Positions 53,714-61,021 of a DNA stretch of 64,000 nt are shown piece by piece (the first letter of the stretch is position 1; the number at the start of each line of letters is the position of its first letter). The notes beneath the pieces were generated by a model that saw only the letters and a list, made by a program, of their open reading frames with translations, was not told the origin of the DNA and did no database searches. This DNA comes from Streptomyces sp. NRRL F-525 (GTDB lineage Bacteria > Actinomycetota > Actinomycetes > Streptomycetales > Streptomycetaceae), in contig NZ_JNXE01000001.1 in the NCBI RefSeq assembly GCF_000716605.1, forward strand, positions 434,001 to 498,000, read 5' to 3'. The position numbers and the translations under genes were made by a program.

Positions 53714-54498
53714 GCGCATCCCCGGACGGCGTCGGCTATCGCCTGGACGCCGGTGTCGCCATCATCGAGTTGCGCAGGCCCGCGCTCGATGTCGCCCTGA
53801 GGGGTGGGTTGTTGGCCGCCGTACGGCAGGTGCACGACGACGGGGACGCGGTCCGTGCCGTGCTGCTCACCGGGCACGGCAAGCACTTCTGCGTGGGGCA
53901 GGACCTCAAGGAGCACGCCCGCGCGCTGGAGAACGGACCCGCTGTCGCCTTCGCCTGCGTGCGGGACGAGTACAACCCCCTCGTGGAGGCGCTGCACGCG
54001 CTGACCCAGCCGGTGGTCGTCGCCGTCGAGGGCGCGTGTGTCGGGGCCGGGCTCGGGCTGGCGCTCTGCGCGGATGTGCGGGTCGCGGGCGAGGGCGCAC
54101 GGTTTGCTACGGCGTTCACCGGGATCGGGCTGGCCGCCGACAGCGGGCTGAGCGGTGCGCTGGCCCAGGTGGTGGGTCCGTCACGGGCCGCCGCGCTGAT
54201 GCTGCTCGGGGACCGGTTCGGGGCGGAGGACGCGGAGCGGTGGGGACTGGTGCACCGGGTCGTACCGGATGGCGGTGCTACGGCGGAGGGGCTGGCCCTT
54301 GCGAAGCGCCTGGCCGCCGGGCCCACCGCCGCCTACTCGGAGGTCAAGGCGCTGCTGCGGGACGCGCCCGGCGCGAGCCTTGCCACCGTGCTGGAACGGG
54401 AGGCTGCCGCGCAGGAGCGGCTGGGGGCGACCCGGGACCATCGGGCGGCCGTAGAGGCGTTTCTGGCGCGGGTCGAGCCGTCGTTCGAGGGCCGGTGA
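53704..54498 (+). CDS. paaG: 1,2-epoxyphenylacetyl-CoA isomerase (PaaG-like crotonase)
   Basis: 264-residue crotonase-fold isomerase. PaaG signatures: [10 protein letters not shown] oxyanion loop, then [19 protein letters not shown] with the Asp typical of PaaG (Asp136 of E. coli, in LIPDCGG) instead of the Glu of hydratases, then [20 protein letters not shown]. It converts the epoxide made by PaaABCDE to oxepin-CoA and can shift a double bond later. GTG 53704 overlaps paaH by 10 nt. The operon-like rightward run from paaN ends here; a hairpin and the paaA promoter follow. Confidence 0.88.
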   Translation: MEVSASPDGVGYRLDAGVAIIELRRPALDVALRGGLLAAVRQVHDDGDAVRAVLLTGHGKHFCVGQDLKEHARALENGPAVAFACVRDEYNPLVEALHALTQPVVVAVEGACVGAGLGLALCADVRVAGEGARFATAFTGIGLAADSGLSGALAQVVGPSRAAALMLLGDRFGAEDAERWGLVHRVVPDGGATAEGLALAKRLAAGPTAAYSEVKALLRDAPGASLATVLEREAAAQERLGATRDHRAAVEAFLARVEPSFEGR

Positions 54499-54520
54499 CC
54501 AGCCATTCACCCGGCAGGTC

Positions 54521-54549
54521 TTGCCTCGCCGGGGGAAACCCATCAGACT
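54521..54549 (+). promoter_or_regulatory. Promoter of paaABCDE
   Basis: TTGCCT (54521-54526), 17-nt spacer, CAGACT (54544-54549), just after the paaG stop. The expected transcript start near 54556 lies inside the PaaR-like palindrome. A small hairpin CCCGGC (54510-54515) / GCCGGG (54528-54533) overlaps the minus-35. Confidence 0.5.
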
Positions 54550-54552
54550 AGG

Positions 54553-54572
54553 TACCGAACGAATGGTCGGTA
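54553..54572. promoter_or_regulatory. PaaR-like operator 2 before paaA
   Basis: TACCGA-ACGAATGG-TCGGTA, a perfect 6+6 dyad. On the opposite strand it contains ACCATTCGTTCGGT, one base away from the ACCG-N6-CGGT core of operator 1. It overlaps the predicted transcription start of paaA. Confidence 0.65.
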
Positions 54573-54583
54573 GGGAAGTTGGT

Positions 54584-55600
54584 GTGTCGATGACCAGCAC
54601 AGGCACGGAGGCGTCAGCCGCCGGCTGGGACGAAGCGCGGCTCGGCGAGCAGTTCGACGCCACGATCGCGAAGGACCAGCGGATCGAGCCCCGCGACTGG
54701 ATGCCCGACGGCTATCGCAAGACCCTGATCCGGCAGATCGCGCAGCACGCGCACTCCGAGATCATCGGGATGCAGCCGGAGGGCGACTGGATCACCCGCG
54801 CGCCCTCCCTGCGCCGCAAGGCGATCCTCTTCGCGAAGGTGCAGGACGAGGCCGGACACGGACTGTATCTGTACTCGGCCGCCGAGACCCTGGGCGCGGA
54901 CCGCGCGGAGCTGACCGAGGCGCTGATCGAGGGCCGGCAGAAGTACTCGTCGATCTTCAACTACCCGACGCCGACCTTCGCCGACGTCGGAGTGATCGGC
55001 TGGTTCGTGGACGGCGCGGCGATCTGCAACCAGGTGCCGCTGTGCCGCTGTTCGTACGGGCCGTACGCGCGGGCCATGGTGCGGGTGTGCAAGGAGGAGT
55101 CCTTCCACCAGCGCCAGGGCTACGAGTTGCTGCTCACGATGATGCGCGGCACGGACGGCCAGCGGGCCATGGTGCAGGACGCGGTGGACCGTTGGTGGTG
55201 GCCGTCGCTGATGATGTTCGGTCCGCCCGACGACGACTCGCCCAACTCGGCGCGTTCCATGGCCTGGAAGATCAAGCGGCACAGCAACGACGAACTGCGT
55301 CAGCGCTTCGTCGACATGACCGTCCCGCAGGCGGAGAAGCTCGGAGTCACCCTGCCCGACCCGGAGTTGAGCTGGAACGAGGAGCGCGGTCACCACGACT
55401 TCGGCACCCCGGACTGGTCCGAGTTGCAGCGCGTGATCAGCGGCGACGGACCGCGCAACGCCGAGCGGGTCTCCCGCCGCCGGGCCGCCCACGAGGAGGG
55501 CGCCTGGGTCCGGGAGGCGGCCACCGCCCACGCGGCCAAGCAGGCCGCCCGTACGCAGGCAACCGCCCGTACACAGAAAACCGAAGGAGCGGCGGCATGA
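54584..55600 (+). CDS. paaA: 1,2-phenylacetyl-CoA epoxidase subunit A
   Basis: 338-residue catalytic subunit of the di-iron multicomponent epoxidase, which inserts one oxygen atom of O2 into the ring of phenylacetyl-CoA. Ferritin-like helices with ligand motifs [14 protein letters not shown] (ExxH) and [15 protein letters not shown] (ExxH). Also the family blocks [27 protein letters not shown] and [25 protein letters not shown] 54584 fits GGGAAG with 5-nt spacing; ATG 54590 is an alternative. It begins the paaABCDE operon, controlled by the promoter and palindrome just upstream. The tail after about residue 300 is Ala/Arg/Thr-rich. Confidence 0.96.
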   Translation: MSMTSTGTEASAAGWDEARLGEQFDATIAKDQRIEPRDWMPDGYRKTLIRQIAQHAHSEIIGMQPEGDWITRAPSLRRKAILFAKVQDEAGHGLYLYSAAETLGADRAELTEALIEGRQKYSSIFNYPTPTFADVGVIGWFVDGAAICNQVPLCRCSYGPYARAMVRVCKEESFHQRQGYELLLTMMRGTDGQRAMVQDAVDRWWWPSLMMFGPPDDDSPNSARSMAWKIKRHSNDELRQRFVDMTVPQAEKLGVTLPDPELSWNEERGHHDFGTPDWSELQRVISGDGPRNAERVSRRRAAHEEGAWVREAATAHAAKQAARTQATARTQKTEGAAA

Positions 55601-55881
55601 CGCAGGACTGGCCCCTGTACGAGGTGTTCGTCCGCGGCAAGCGCGGCCTGAATCACGTCCACGTCGGCTCGCTGCACGCCGCCGACGACGCCATGGCGCT
55701 CACCCACGCCCGCGACCTCTACACGCGGCGCAACGAGGGCGTGTCCATCTGGGTCGTGCGCTCCGAGCACATCGCCGCCTCGACCCGCGACGAGAAGGAC
55801 CCGTTCTTCGCGCCGAGCGCCGACAAGGTCTACCGCCACCCGACCTTCTACGACATCCCCGAAGACGTCCCCCACATCTAG
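55597..55881 (+). CDS. paaB: 1,2-phenylacetyl-CoA epoxidase subunit B
   Basis: 94-residue small subunit that bridges the PaaAC subcomplexes. Matches the family over the whole length: [24 protein letters not shown], then [23 protein letters not shown] and the C-terminal [21 protein letters not shown] 55597 overlaps the paaA stop (ATGA). Confidence 0.96.
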   Translation: MTQDWPLYEVFVRGKRGLNHVHVGSLHAADDAMALTHARDLYTRRNEGVSIWVVRSEHIAASTRDEKDPFFAPSADKVYRHPTFYDIPEDVPHI

Positions 55882-55890
55882 GAGCAGGGA

Positions 55891-56727
55891 ATGAGTGACG
55901 ACCACGTCTATCTGTCCCTGGCCGAGGGACACGACGACAGCGACGCCCGCTGGGCATTCGGCACCGGCTTCGAGGACCCGCTCTACGGCGTCGACCAGAC
56001 CGTGCCGGAGGGGACGGACGCCGCTCAACTGGCCGCGTTCTGCCTGGCACTTGGCGACGACGCGCTCGTGAGTGCGCAGCGGCTGGCCCAATGGTGCACC
56101 GCCGCCCCCGAGTTGGAGGAGGAGGTGGCCCTGGCCAACATCGGGCTCGACCTCCTCGGCCAGACCCGCCTGCTCTACGCGCGTGCCGGCCAGGTCGACG
56201 GCACGGGCCGCGACGAGGACGCGTACGCCTACTTCCGCGACGCCGACGCCTTCCGCAACGTACGGCTGGCGGAACTCCCCAACGGGGACTTCGCGTTCTC
56301 CATCACCCGGCTGCTGGTGCTGTCCTCCTGGCGACTGGCCCTCTTCGAGCGGCTCGCCACGACGACCTCGGACCCGGTGCTCGCGGCCATCGCCGCCAAG
56401 GGCGTCAAGGAGCTGGCGTACCACCGCCAGTACGCGGCTGAGTGGGCCGTCCGACTGGGCGACGGCACGGAAGAGTCACAGCGGCGGATGCGGGACGCGC
56501 TGACCGCCATCGCGCCGTTCGTGGACGAACTCTTCGCGGGGGAGGGCGAGTTGAAGACCGAGGTCCTGGCCGTGCTCCGCCAGGTCACCGACGCGGCCGG
56601 GCTCGTGCTCCCCGAGGCGGCACCGGTCCCCGGACACGGCCGCGACGGCGACCACACGGACCACCTCGCCCCGCTGCTGGCCGAACTCCAGAGCGTGGCC
56701 CGCGCCCACCCGGAGGCGACATGGTGA
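55891..56727 (+). CDS. paaC: 1,2-phenylacetyl-CoA epoxidase subunit C
   Basis: 278-residue structural ferritin-like subunit that pairs with PaaA. Blocks: DDALVSAQRLAQWCTAAPELEEEVALANIGLDLLGQTRLLY, DEDAYAYFRDADAFRNVRLAELPNGDFAFSITRLLVLSSW and VKELAYHRQYAAEWAVRLGDGTEESQRRM. ATG 55891 after AGGAGCAGGGA, 9 nt after paaB. Its last 7 nt overlap paaD. Confidence 0.95.
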   Translation: MSDDHVYLSLAEGHDDSDARWAFGTGFEDPLYGVDQTVPEGTDAAQLAAFCLALGDDALVSAQRLAQWCTAAPELEEEVALANIGLDLLGQTRLLYARAGQVDGTGRDEDAYAYFRDADAFRNVRLAELPNGDFAFSITRLLVLSSWRLALFERLATTTSDPVLAAIAAKGVKELAYHRQYAAEWAVRLGDGTEESQRRMRDALTAIAPFVDELFAGEGELKTEVLAVLRQVTDAAGLVLPEAAPVPGHGRDGDHTDHLAPLLAELQSVARAHPEATW

Positions 56728-57227
56728 CCACCCTGATCGACTCACGGCGCGCCTGGAACATCGCCGCGCAGGTCCCGGACCCCGAGATGCCCATGCTCAC
56801 CCTCGCCGACCTCGGCGTGCTGCGCGGGGTCGAGATCGACGCGGACGGCGGCGTCGTCGCGAGCCTGACACCCACCTACTCCGGCTGCCCCGCCATGGCC
56901 GAGATGCGCGCCGAAGTGGCGGCACGGCTGCGGGAGGCGGGGTTCGCGAAGGTGGAGATCCGTACGGTCCTCGACCCTCCGTGGACCACCGACTGGATCA
57001 CCCCCGAAGGCCGCCGCAGCCTCGCCGAGCACGGCATCGCCCCGCCCGGCGCGGCACCCCGCGGCCCGATCAAGCTCACGCTGTCGCCGACCCGCCATAC
57101 GGTTGCCTGCCCACGCTGCGGCTCGGCGGACACCGAGGAGACCTCGCACTTCGCGGCGACCTCCTGCAAGGCCCTGTGGCGATGCCGCGCCTGCCGCGAG
57201 CCGTTCGAGTACGTCAAGGAGATCTGA
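56721..57227 (+). CDS. paaD: PaaD, Fe-S maturation protein of the epoxidase
   Basis: 168-residue MIP18/SufT-family protein required for assembling the iron centres of the epoxidase or its reductase. N-terminal DUF59 domain with DPEMPMLTLADLGVLRGVEI and TPTYSGCPAMAEM, whose Cys is the conserved reactive residue. The C-terminus is a zinc-ribbon-like CPRCGSADTEE...CRACREPF with two CxxC pairs. ATG 56721 overlaps paaC by 7 nt. The stop TGA shares its last A with the ATG of a 23-codon ORF at 57227. Confidence 0.94.
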   Translation: MVTTLIDSRRAWNIAAQVPDPEMPMLTLADLGVLRGVEIDADGGVVASLTPTYSGCPAMAEMRAEVAARLREAGFAKVEIRTVLDPPWTTDWITPEGRRSLAEHGIAPPGAAPRGPIKLTLSPTRHTVACPRCGSADTEETSHFAATSCKALWRCRACREPFEYVKEI

Positions 57228-57298
57228 TGGCGAGCCCCCAGCTCCCACCTCTGGTGAGCCCCCAACTCCCGCTCGCGGAAAGGACGGTGGACCAGTGA
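57227..57298 (+). CDS. 23-codon ORF bridging paaD and paaE
   Basis: ATG 57227 overlaps the paaD stop as TGATG, and its TGA (57296-57298) overlaps the paaE start as GTGA. It encodes 23 residues with an internal duplication: SPQLP occurs twice, coded by GAGCCCCCAGCTCCC and GAGCCCCCAACTCCC. Its only visible role is to carry ribosomes across the 67-bp gap to paaE, where AAAGGACGG provides a ribosome binding site inside this frame. It may be a coupling ORF, a regulatory peptide, or chance. Confidence 0.45.
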   Translation: MASPQLPPLVSPQLPLAERTVDQ

Positions 57299-58398
57299 CC
57301 GCCCCGGCCCCCACCACCCCCGCCCGCCCGGCGCGTCGCCGGCCGGCCTTCCACGCGCTGCGGGTCGCCGCCGTCGAGTCGCTGTGCGAGGACGCCGCCG
57401 CCATCAGCTTCGACATTCCCGAGCACCTCGCGGAGGAGTTCGCGTACCGGCCCGGTCAGTCGCTCACGCTCCGCCGTGCGGTGGAGGGACGCGACGAGCG
57501 TCGCTCGTACTCCATCTGCTCTCCGGCGGGCGCTCGCCCCCGCATCGGCGTACGGGTCGTCCCCGGCGGCCTGTTCTCCTCCTGGCTCGTCAATGACGTA
57601 CGACCCGGAGACACCGTCGAGGTGATGGCCCCCACCGGCGCCTTCACCCCCGACCTGACGAGCCCCGGCCACCACGTCCTGATCGCCGCCGGGTCCGGCA
57701 TCACCCCGATGCTGTCCATCGCGGAATCAGTCCTCGCCGCCGACACCCGCTCCCGCGTCACGCTCTTCTACGGCAACCGGCGCAGCGCCACCGTGATGTT
57801 CGCCGACGACCTGGCCGACCTGAAGGACCTGTACCCCGGCCGTTTCCAGTTGGCGCACATCCTGTCCCGCGAGCCGCGCGAGGCCGAGATCCTCTCCGGC
57901 CGCCTCGACGCCGACCGGCTCAGCGCGCTCGTGGACGCCCTCGTCGACGTGGACACCGCCGACCACTGGTGGCTGTGCGGCCCGCACGGCATGGTCCGCG
58001 ACGCCCAACAGGTCCTCTCCGGACTGGGCGTCCCCGTCGAACGCGTCCACCAGGAGCTGTTCTACGCCGACGACGAGCCCGTACGGACCAACGAACACGT
58101 CGACAAGGTCTACGACGGCCCCGTCAGCCAGGTCACCGTCACCCTCGACGGTCGCACCACCAACTCCGCGCTCCCCAGGGACACTTCGATCCTCGACGGC
58201 GCCCAGAAGACCCGCCCCGACCTGCCCTTCGCCTGCAAGGGCGGCGTCTGCGGCACCTGCCGTGCGCTGGTCACCGACGGCACCGCGGACATGCGGCGCA
58301 ACTACGCCCTCGAACCCGCCGAGGTCGACGCCGGTTACGTCCTGACCTGCCAGACCTTCCCCGTGTCCGACACTCTCGCCGTCGACTACGACAGCTGA
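57295..58398 (+). CDS. paaE: 1,2-phenylacetyl-CoA epoxidase reductase subunit E
   Basis: 367-residue NADPH-dependent reductase that feeds electrons to PaaA. FAD domain with YRPGQSLTLR and RRSYSICS, NAD(P) domain with IAAGSGITPMLSI, LFYGNRR and WLCGPHGMV, and a C-terminal plant-type [2Fe-2S] ferredoxin domain with FACKGGVCGTCRALV (Cys-x4-Cys-x2-Cys) and the fourth Cys in VLTCQTFP. GTG 57295 follows AAAGGACGG. It begins inside the tiny ORF at 57227, a probable coupling device. The enoyl-CoA hydratase gene follows after 7 nt. Confidence 0.95.
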   Translation: MTAPAPTTPARPARRRPAFHALRVAAVESLCEDAAAISFDIPEHLAEEFAYRPGQSLTLRRAVEGRDERRSYSICSPAGARPRIGVRVVPGGLFSSWLVNDVRPGDTVEVMAPTGAFTPDLTSPGHHVLIAAGSGITPMLSIAESVLAADTRSRVTLFYGNRRSATVMFADDLADLKDLYPGRFQLAHILSREPREAEILSGRLDADRLSALVDALVDVDTADHWWLCGPHGMVRDAQQVLSGLGVPVERVHQELFYADDEPVRTNEHVDKVYDGPVSQVTVTLDGRTTNSALPRDTSILDGAQKTRPDLPFACKGGVCGTCRALVTDGTADMRRNYALEPAEVDAGYVLTCQTFPVSDTLAVDYDS

Positions 58399-58405
58399 GC
58401 CGGCG

Positions 58406-59173
58406 ATGACACTTCACTTCGAGGTCACCGAGGGCGTCGGCACGATCCGCCTCGACCGGCCGCCGATGAACGCCCTGGACACGGAGACACAGGACGGCCT
58501 GCGCGCACTCGCCGAGGAGGCCTCGCGGCGTGACGATGTGCGGGCCGTGGTGATCTACGGCGGGGAGAAGGTGTTCGCGGCGGGTGCGGACATCAAGGAG
58601 ATGCAGCGGATGGATCATGCGGCGATGGTCGTGCGGTCGCGGGCGTTGCAGGAGTCGTTCACGGCGGTGGCCCGGATTCCGAAGCCGGTCGTTGCGGCGA
58701 TCACGGGCTATGCGCTGGGCGGGGGTTGTGAGTTGGCGTTGTGTGCGGACTTCCGTATTGCCGCCGACAACGCGAAGCTCGGTCAGCCGGAGATCCTGCT
58801 GGGGTTGATTCCGGGGGCGGGCGGCACGCAGCGGCTGGCGCGGCTGATCGGTCCGTCGAAGGCGAAGGATCTGATCTTCACGGGTCGGATGGTCAAAGCC
58901 GATGAGGCTTTGGCGCTGGGGCTGGTGGACCGACTCGCTCCCGCCGCCGAGGTGTTCACCGAAGCGCACGCGTGGGCGGCCAAGCTCGCGCAGGGACCGG
59001 CGATTGCGCTCCGTGCGGCGAAGGAAGCGATCGACACCGGGTTGGAGACGGACATCGAGACCGGGCTCGCCGTCGAACGCACCTGGTTCGCGGGCCTGTT
59101 CGCCACGGAAGACCGTGAGCGGGGGATGCGCAGCTTCGTCGAAGAGGGCCCCGGCAAAGCCAAGTTCAGGTGA
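58406..59173 (+). CDS. Enoyl-CoA hydratase
   Basis: 255-residue crotonase-fold hydratase. FAAGADIKEM and YALGGGCELALCADFRIA form the oxyanion hole; QPEILLGLIPGAGGTQRL carries the first catalytic Glu, while the second is replaced by Asp in KAKDLIFTG, as often in actinobacterial EchA proteins. In the paa cluster it may hydrate 2,3-dehydroadipyl-CoA (PaaF role) or supply general beta-oxidation. ATG 58406, 7 nt after paaE. Wobble positions between about 58600 and 58940 are less C-rich than at both ends, an internal change of codon use. A 16-bp perfect terminator stem follows at 59195. Confidence 0.93.
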   Translation: MTLHFEVTEGVGTIRLDRPPMNALDTETQDGLRALAEEASRRDDVRAVVIYGGEKVFAAGADIKEMQRMDHAAMVVRSRALQESFTAVARIPKPVVAAITGYALGGGCELALCADFRIAADNAKLGQPEILLGLIPGAGGTQRLARLIGPSKAKDLIFTGRMVKADEALALGLVDRLAPAAEVFTEAHAWAAKLAQGPAIALRAAKEAIDTGLETDIETGLAVERTWFAGLFATEDRERGMRSFVEEGPGKAKFR

Positions 59174-59194
59174 TTCGGGTGATTCAGGCGACGT

Positions 59195-59231
59195 GAAGCG
59201 CGGGCCGGGAGTGATTCCCGGCCCGCGCTTC
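59195..59231. terminator. Bidirectional terminator, paa cluster / S53 peptidase
   Basis: Perfect 16-bp stem GAAGCGCGGGCCGGGA (59195-59210) / TCCCGGCCCGCGCTTC (59216-59231), 5-nt loop, between convergent genes. Confidence 0.85.
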
Positions 59232-59257
59232 GTTCAGCGATGTTCAGCTACCGGCGG

Positions 59258-60880
59258 TCAGCCGAGCAGCTTGGTCGCCAGGGTCGCGGCGTTGTACGAG
59301 CCCCAGCCGGTGGTGAAGTCCCAGCCGGTGGCGGCGGAGTAGGCGCCGTTGCTGCCACTGGTGATGTCGTGGAAACCGGTGCCGCTCGCCGTGTAGAGCG
59401 CGGGGTTGGCGAAGCCGAGGTTGGCCTTGCCGGCCGCCGCGGCCTGCTGGTTGTAGAGCGCGCCGAACGCGGCCCACTCGGGTGCGGCGGCGCTGGTGCC
59501 GCCGACCGAGGTCCAGGTGCCCTGCGAGTAGATCGAGACGCCGGGGCTCGGGTTGGCGTGCGCCGAGACGTCCGGGACCTGGCGGTAGCCGCCACCGGCG
59601 GTCTTCTGGACGGCGGTCTGCCAGCTCGGGATCTTGAAGACGGAGGACTTGCCGCCGCCACCGCCGGACCAGGCCACCTCCTTGCTGAACGCGTTGGCGG
59701 AGGTGACGGTCAGCTTGGTGCCGCCGACGCCCGTGACGTACGGGTCGGAGGCCGGGTAGTCGACCGTGGTCGTACCGTCGCCCGCGTCGTCCGAACCGTC
59801 GTCGCCCGAGGCCGCGTAGAAGCCGAGGCCCTCGGCCGCGCCCGCCTTGAACACGGCGTCGACGGCGTTGATGTTGGAGGTGGTGCGCTGGCTCTCGGAG
59901 GCGCCCCAGCTGATCGAGGTGGTCGGGATGCCGCTGTCGACGATGGCCTGGTAGGTGTCGACCTCGCCCGCGTCGGAGTTGGGGCCCTCGAAGACGGTGA
60001 CGTTCGCCTTGGGAGCGATCGCGTGCAGGACCTCGATGTCCAGCTCGACCTCGACCTGACCGTCACCGAGCGCACCCGAGCCGCCGTCCACCTTCGACAC
60101 GGTCGGAGTGGGCGAGCCCAGGCTGTAGTTGGTGTCGTACTTGGTGATGTTGGACTGCGCGAAGCCGTCGAACTCCAGCAGCGCGATCTTCTGGCCGCTG
60201 CCGGTGTACGTACCGGAGACGTTGTAGCCGCCCTTGAGCTGCGCCGGGGTGTAGCCGCCGCCCGGACCGTTGCGCGGGGCGACGGTGTTGGTCGCCTGGT
60301 GGTGCAGCTGGGCGCGGTTGTTGAGGCCGGTCACGTCGCTGACCAGGCCGGCGATGCCGGTCGGCAGGGTCGGCGCGGTCTCGTTGGCGTAGAACGCGCG
60401 GCCCGACTTGGCGTCCTTCCACGTCGACAGCTTGGTGCCGAACGCCTTCTCCAACTGCGCGGCGGTGCCACTGGCATCGACCAGCAGGTTGCCCGAGTGG
60501 ACCTTGCCGACGGTGAGACCCTGGGCGCGCAGGAAGTCCTTGACCTGCTTCACCTCGGCGTCCGTCCGGCCGAACCGGGCCGCGAACTGAGCCTTCGTCA
60601 GATAGTGGCCGTACGAACTCGACCGCGGATTACTGACGTTGGCGATGAAGGTGTCGAGGCCCTTGTTGTTTCTCGGGGTCAGGCTGATGGCCACCGATAT
60701 GCGCTTGGCGGCGGAGACGGCGCCGGTGCGGGCCGCGTCGTGGTTCAGGCCCGTGAGGACATCTCCCGCGATGGCGGCGCGAGTTGTGTGCGGCTGGGCG
60801 GCGGCGTAGGCGCTGGGGACGGCGGCGGCGAGCAGAGCCGGTACGGCGACCAGACCGACCAGTTTCAGTCGTGACGTCAC
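59258..60880 (-). CDS. Secreted S53 (sedolisin/kumamolisin-type) serine-carboxyl peptidase
   Basis: 540-residue exported acid peptidase. Signal peptide KLVGLVAVPALLAAAVPSAYAAA, then a pro-kumamolisin activation domain (about 55-200, with SSSYGHYLTKAQFAARFG). The mature domain has the Glu/Asp pair in VEVELDIEVLHAIAP, the oxyanion Asp in YAASGDDGSDD and the catalytic Ser in GTSAAAPEWA. The C-terminal calcium site is ATGWDFTTGWGS. It cleaves proteins outside the cell. GTG 60880 after GGAGGACC. The 16-bp terminator lies beyond its stop. The LAL regulator gene ends 141 bp upstream on the same strand, separated by a small CCCGC-ATAA-GCGGG hairpin at 60953-60966, so transcription is likely independent. 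Confidence 0.94.
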   Translation of the reverse strand: MTSRLKLVGLVAVPALLAAAVPSAYAAAQPHTTRAAIAGDVLTGLNHDAARTGAVSAAKRISVAISLTPRNNKGLDTFIANVSNPRSSSYGHYLTKAQFAARFGRTDAEVKQVKDFLRAQGLTVGKVHSGNLLVDASGTAAQLEKAFGTKLSTWKDAKSGRAFYANETAPTLPTGIAGLVSDVTGLNNRAQLHHQATNTVAPRNGPGGGYTPAQLKGGYNVSGTYTGSGQKIALLEFDGFAQSNITKYDTNYSLGSPTPTVSKVDGGSGALGDGQVEVELDIEVLHAIAPKANVTVFEGPNSDAGEVDTYQAIVDSGIPTTSISWGASESQRTTSNINAVDAVFKAGAAEGLGFYAASGDDGSDDAGDGTTTVDYPASDPYVTGVGGTKLTVTSANAFSKEVAWSGGGGGKSSVFKIPSWQTAVQKTAGGGYRQVPDVSAHANPSPGVSIYSQGTWTSVGGTSAAAPEWAAFGALYNQQAAAAGKANLGFANPALYTASGTGFHDITSGSNGAYSAATGWDFTTGWGSYNAATLATKLLG

Positions 60881-61021
60881 TGAGGTCCTCCGAGGAGTGG
60901 GGGGTTGCTGTCCCGGAAGCGGAACGGCTTCACCGTAGGAACATCGACCCCACCCGCATAAGCGGGGGAACCCTTGCGTCGCGTGTTAACTGCGGATGTC
61001 ATGTGAACCGCGAATGACAGG

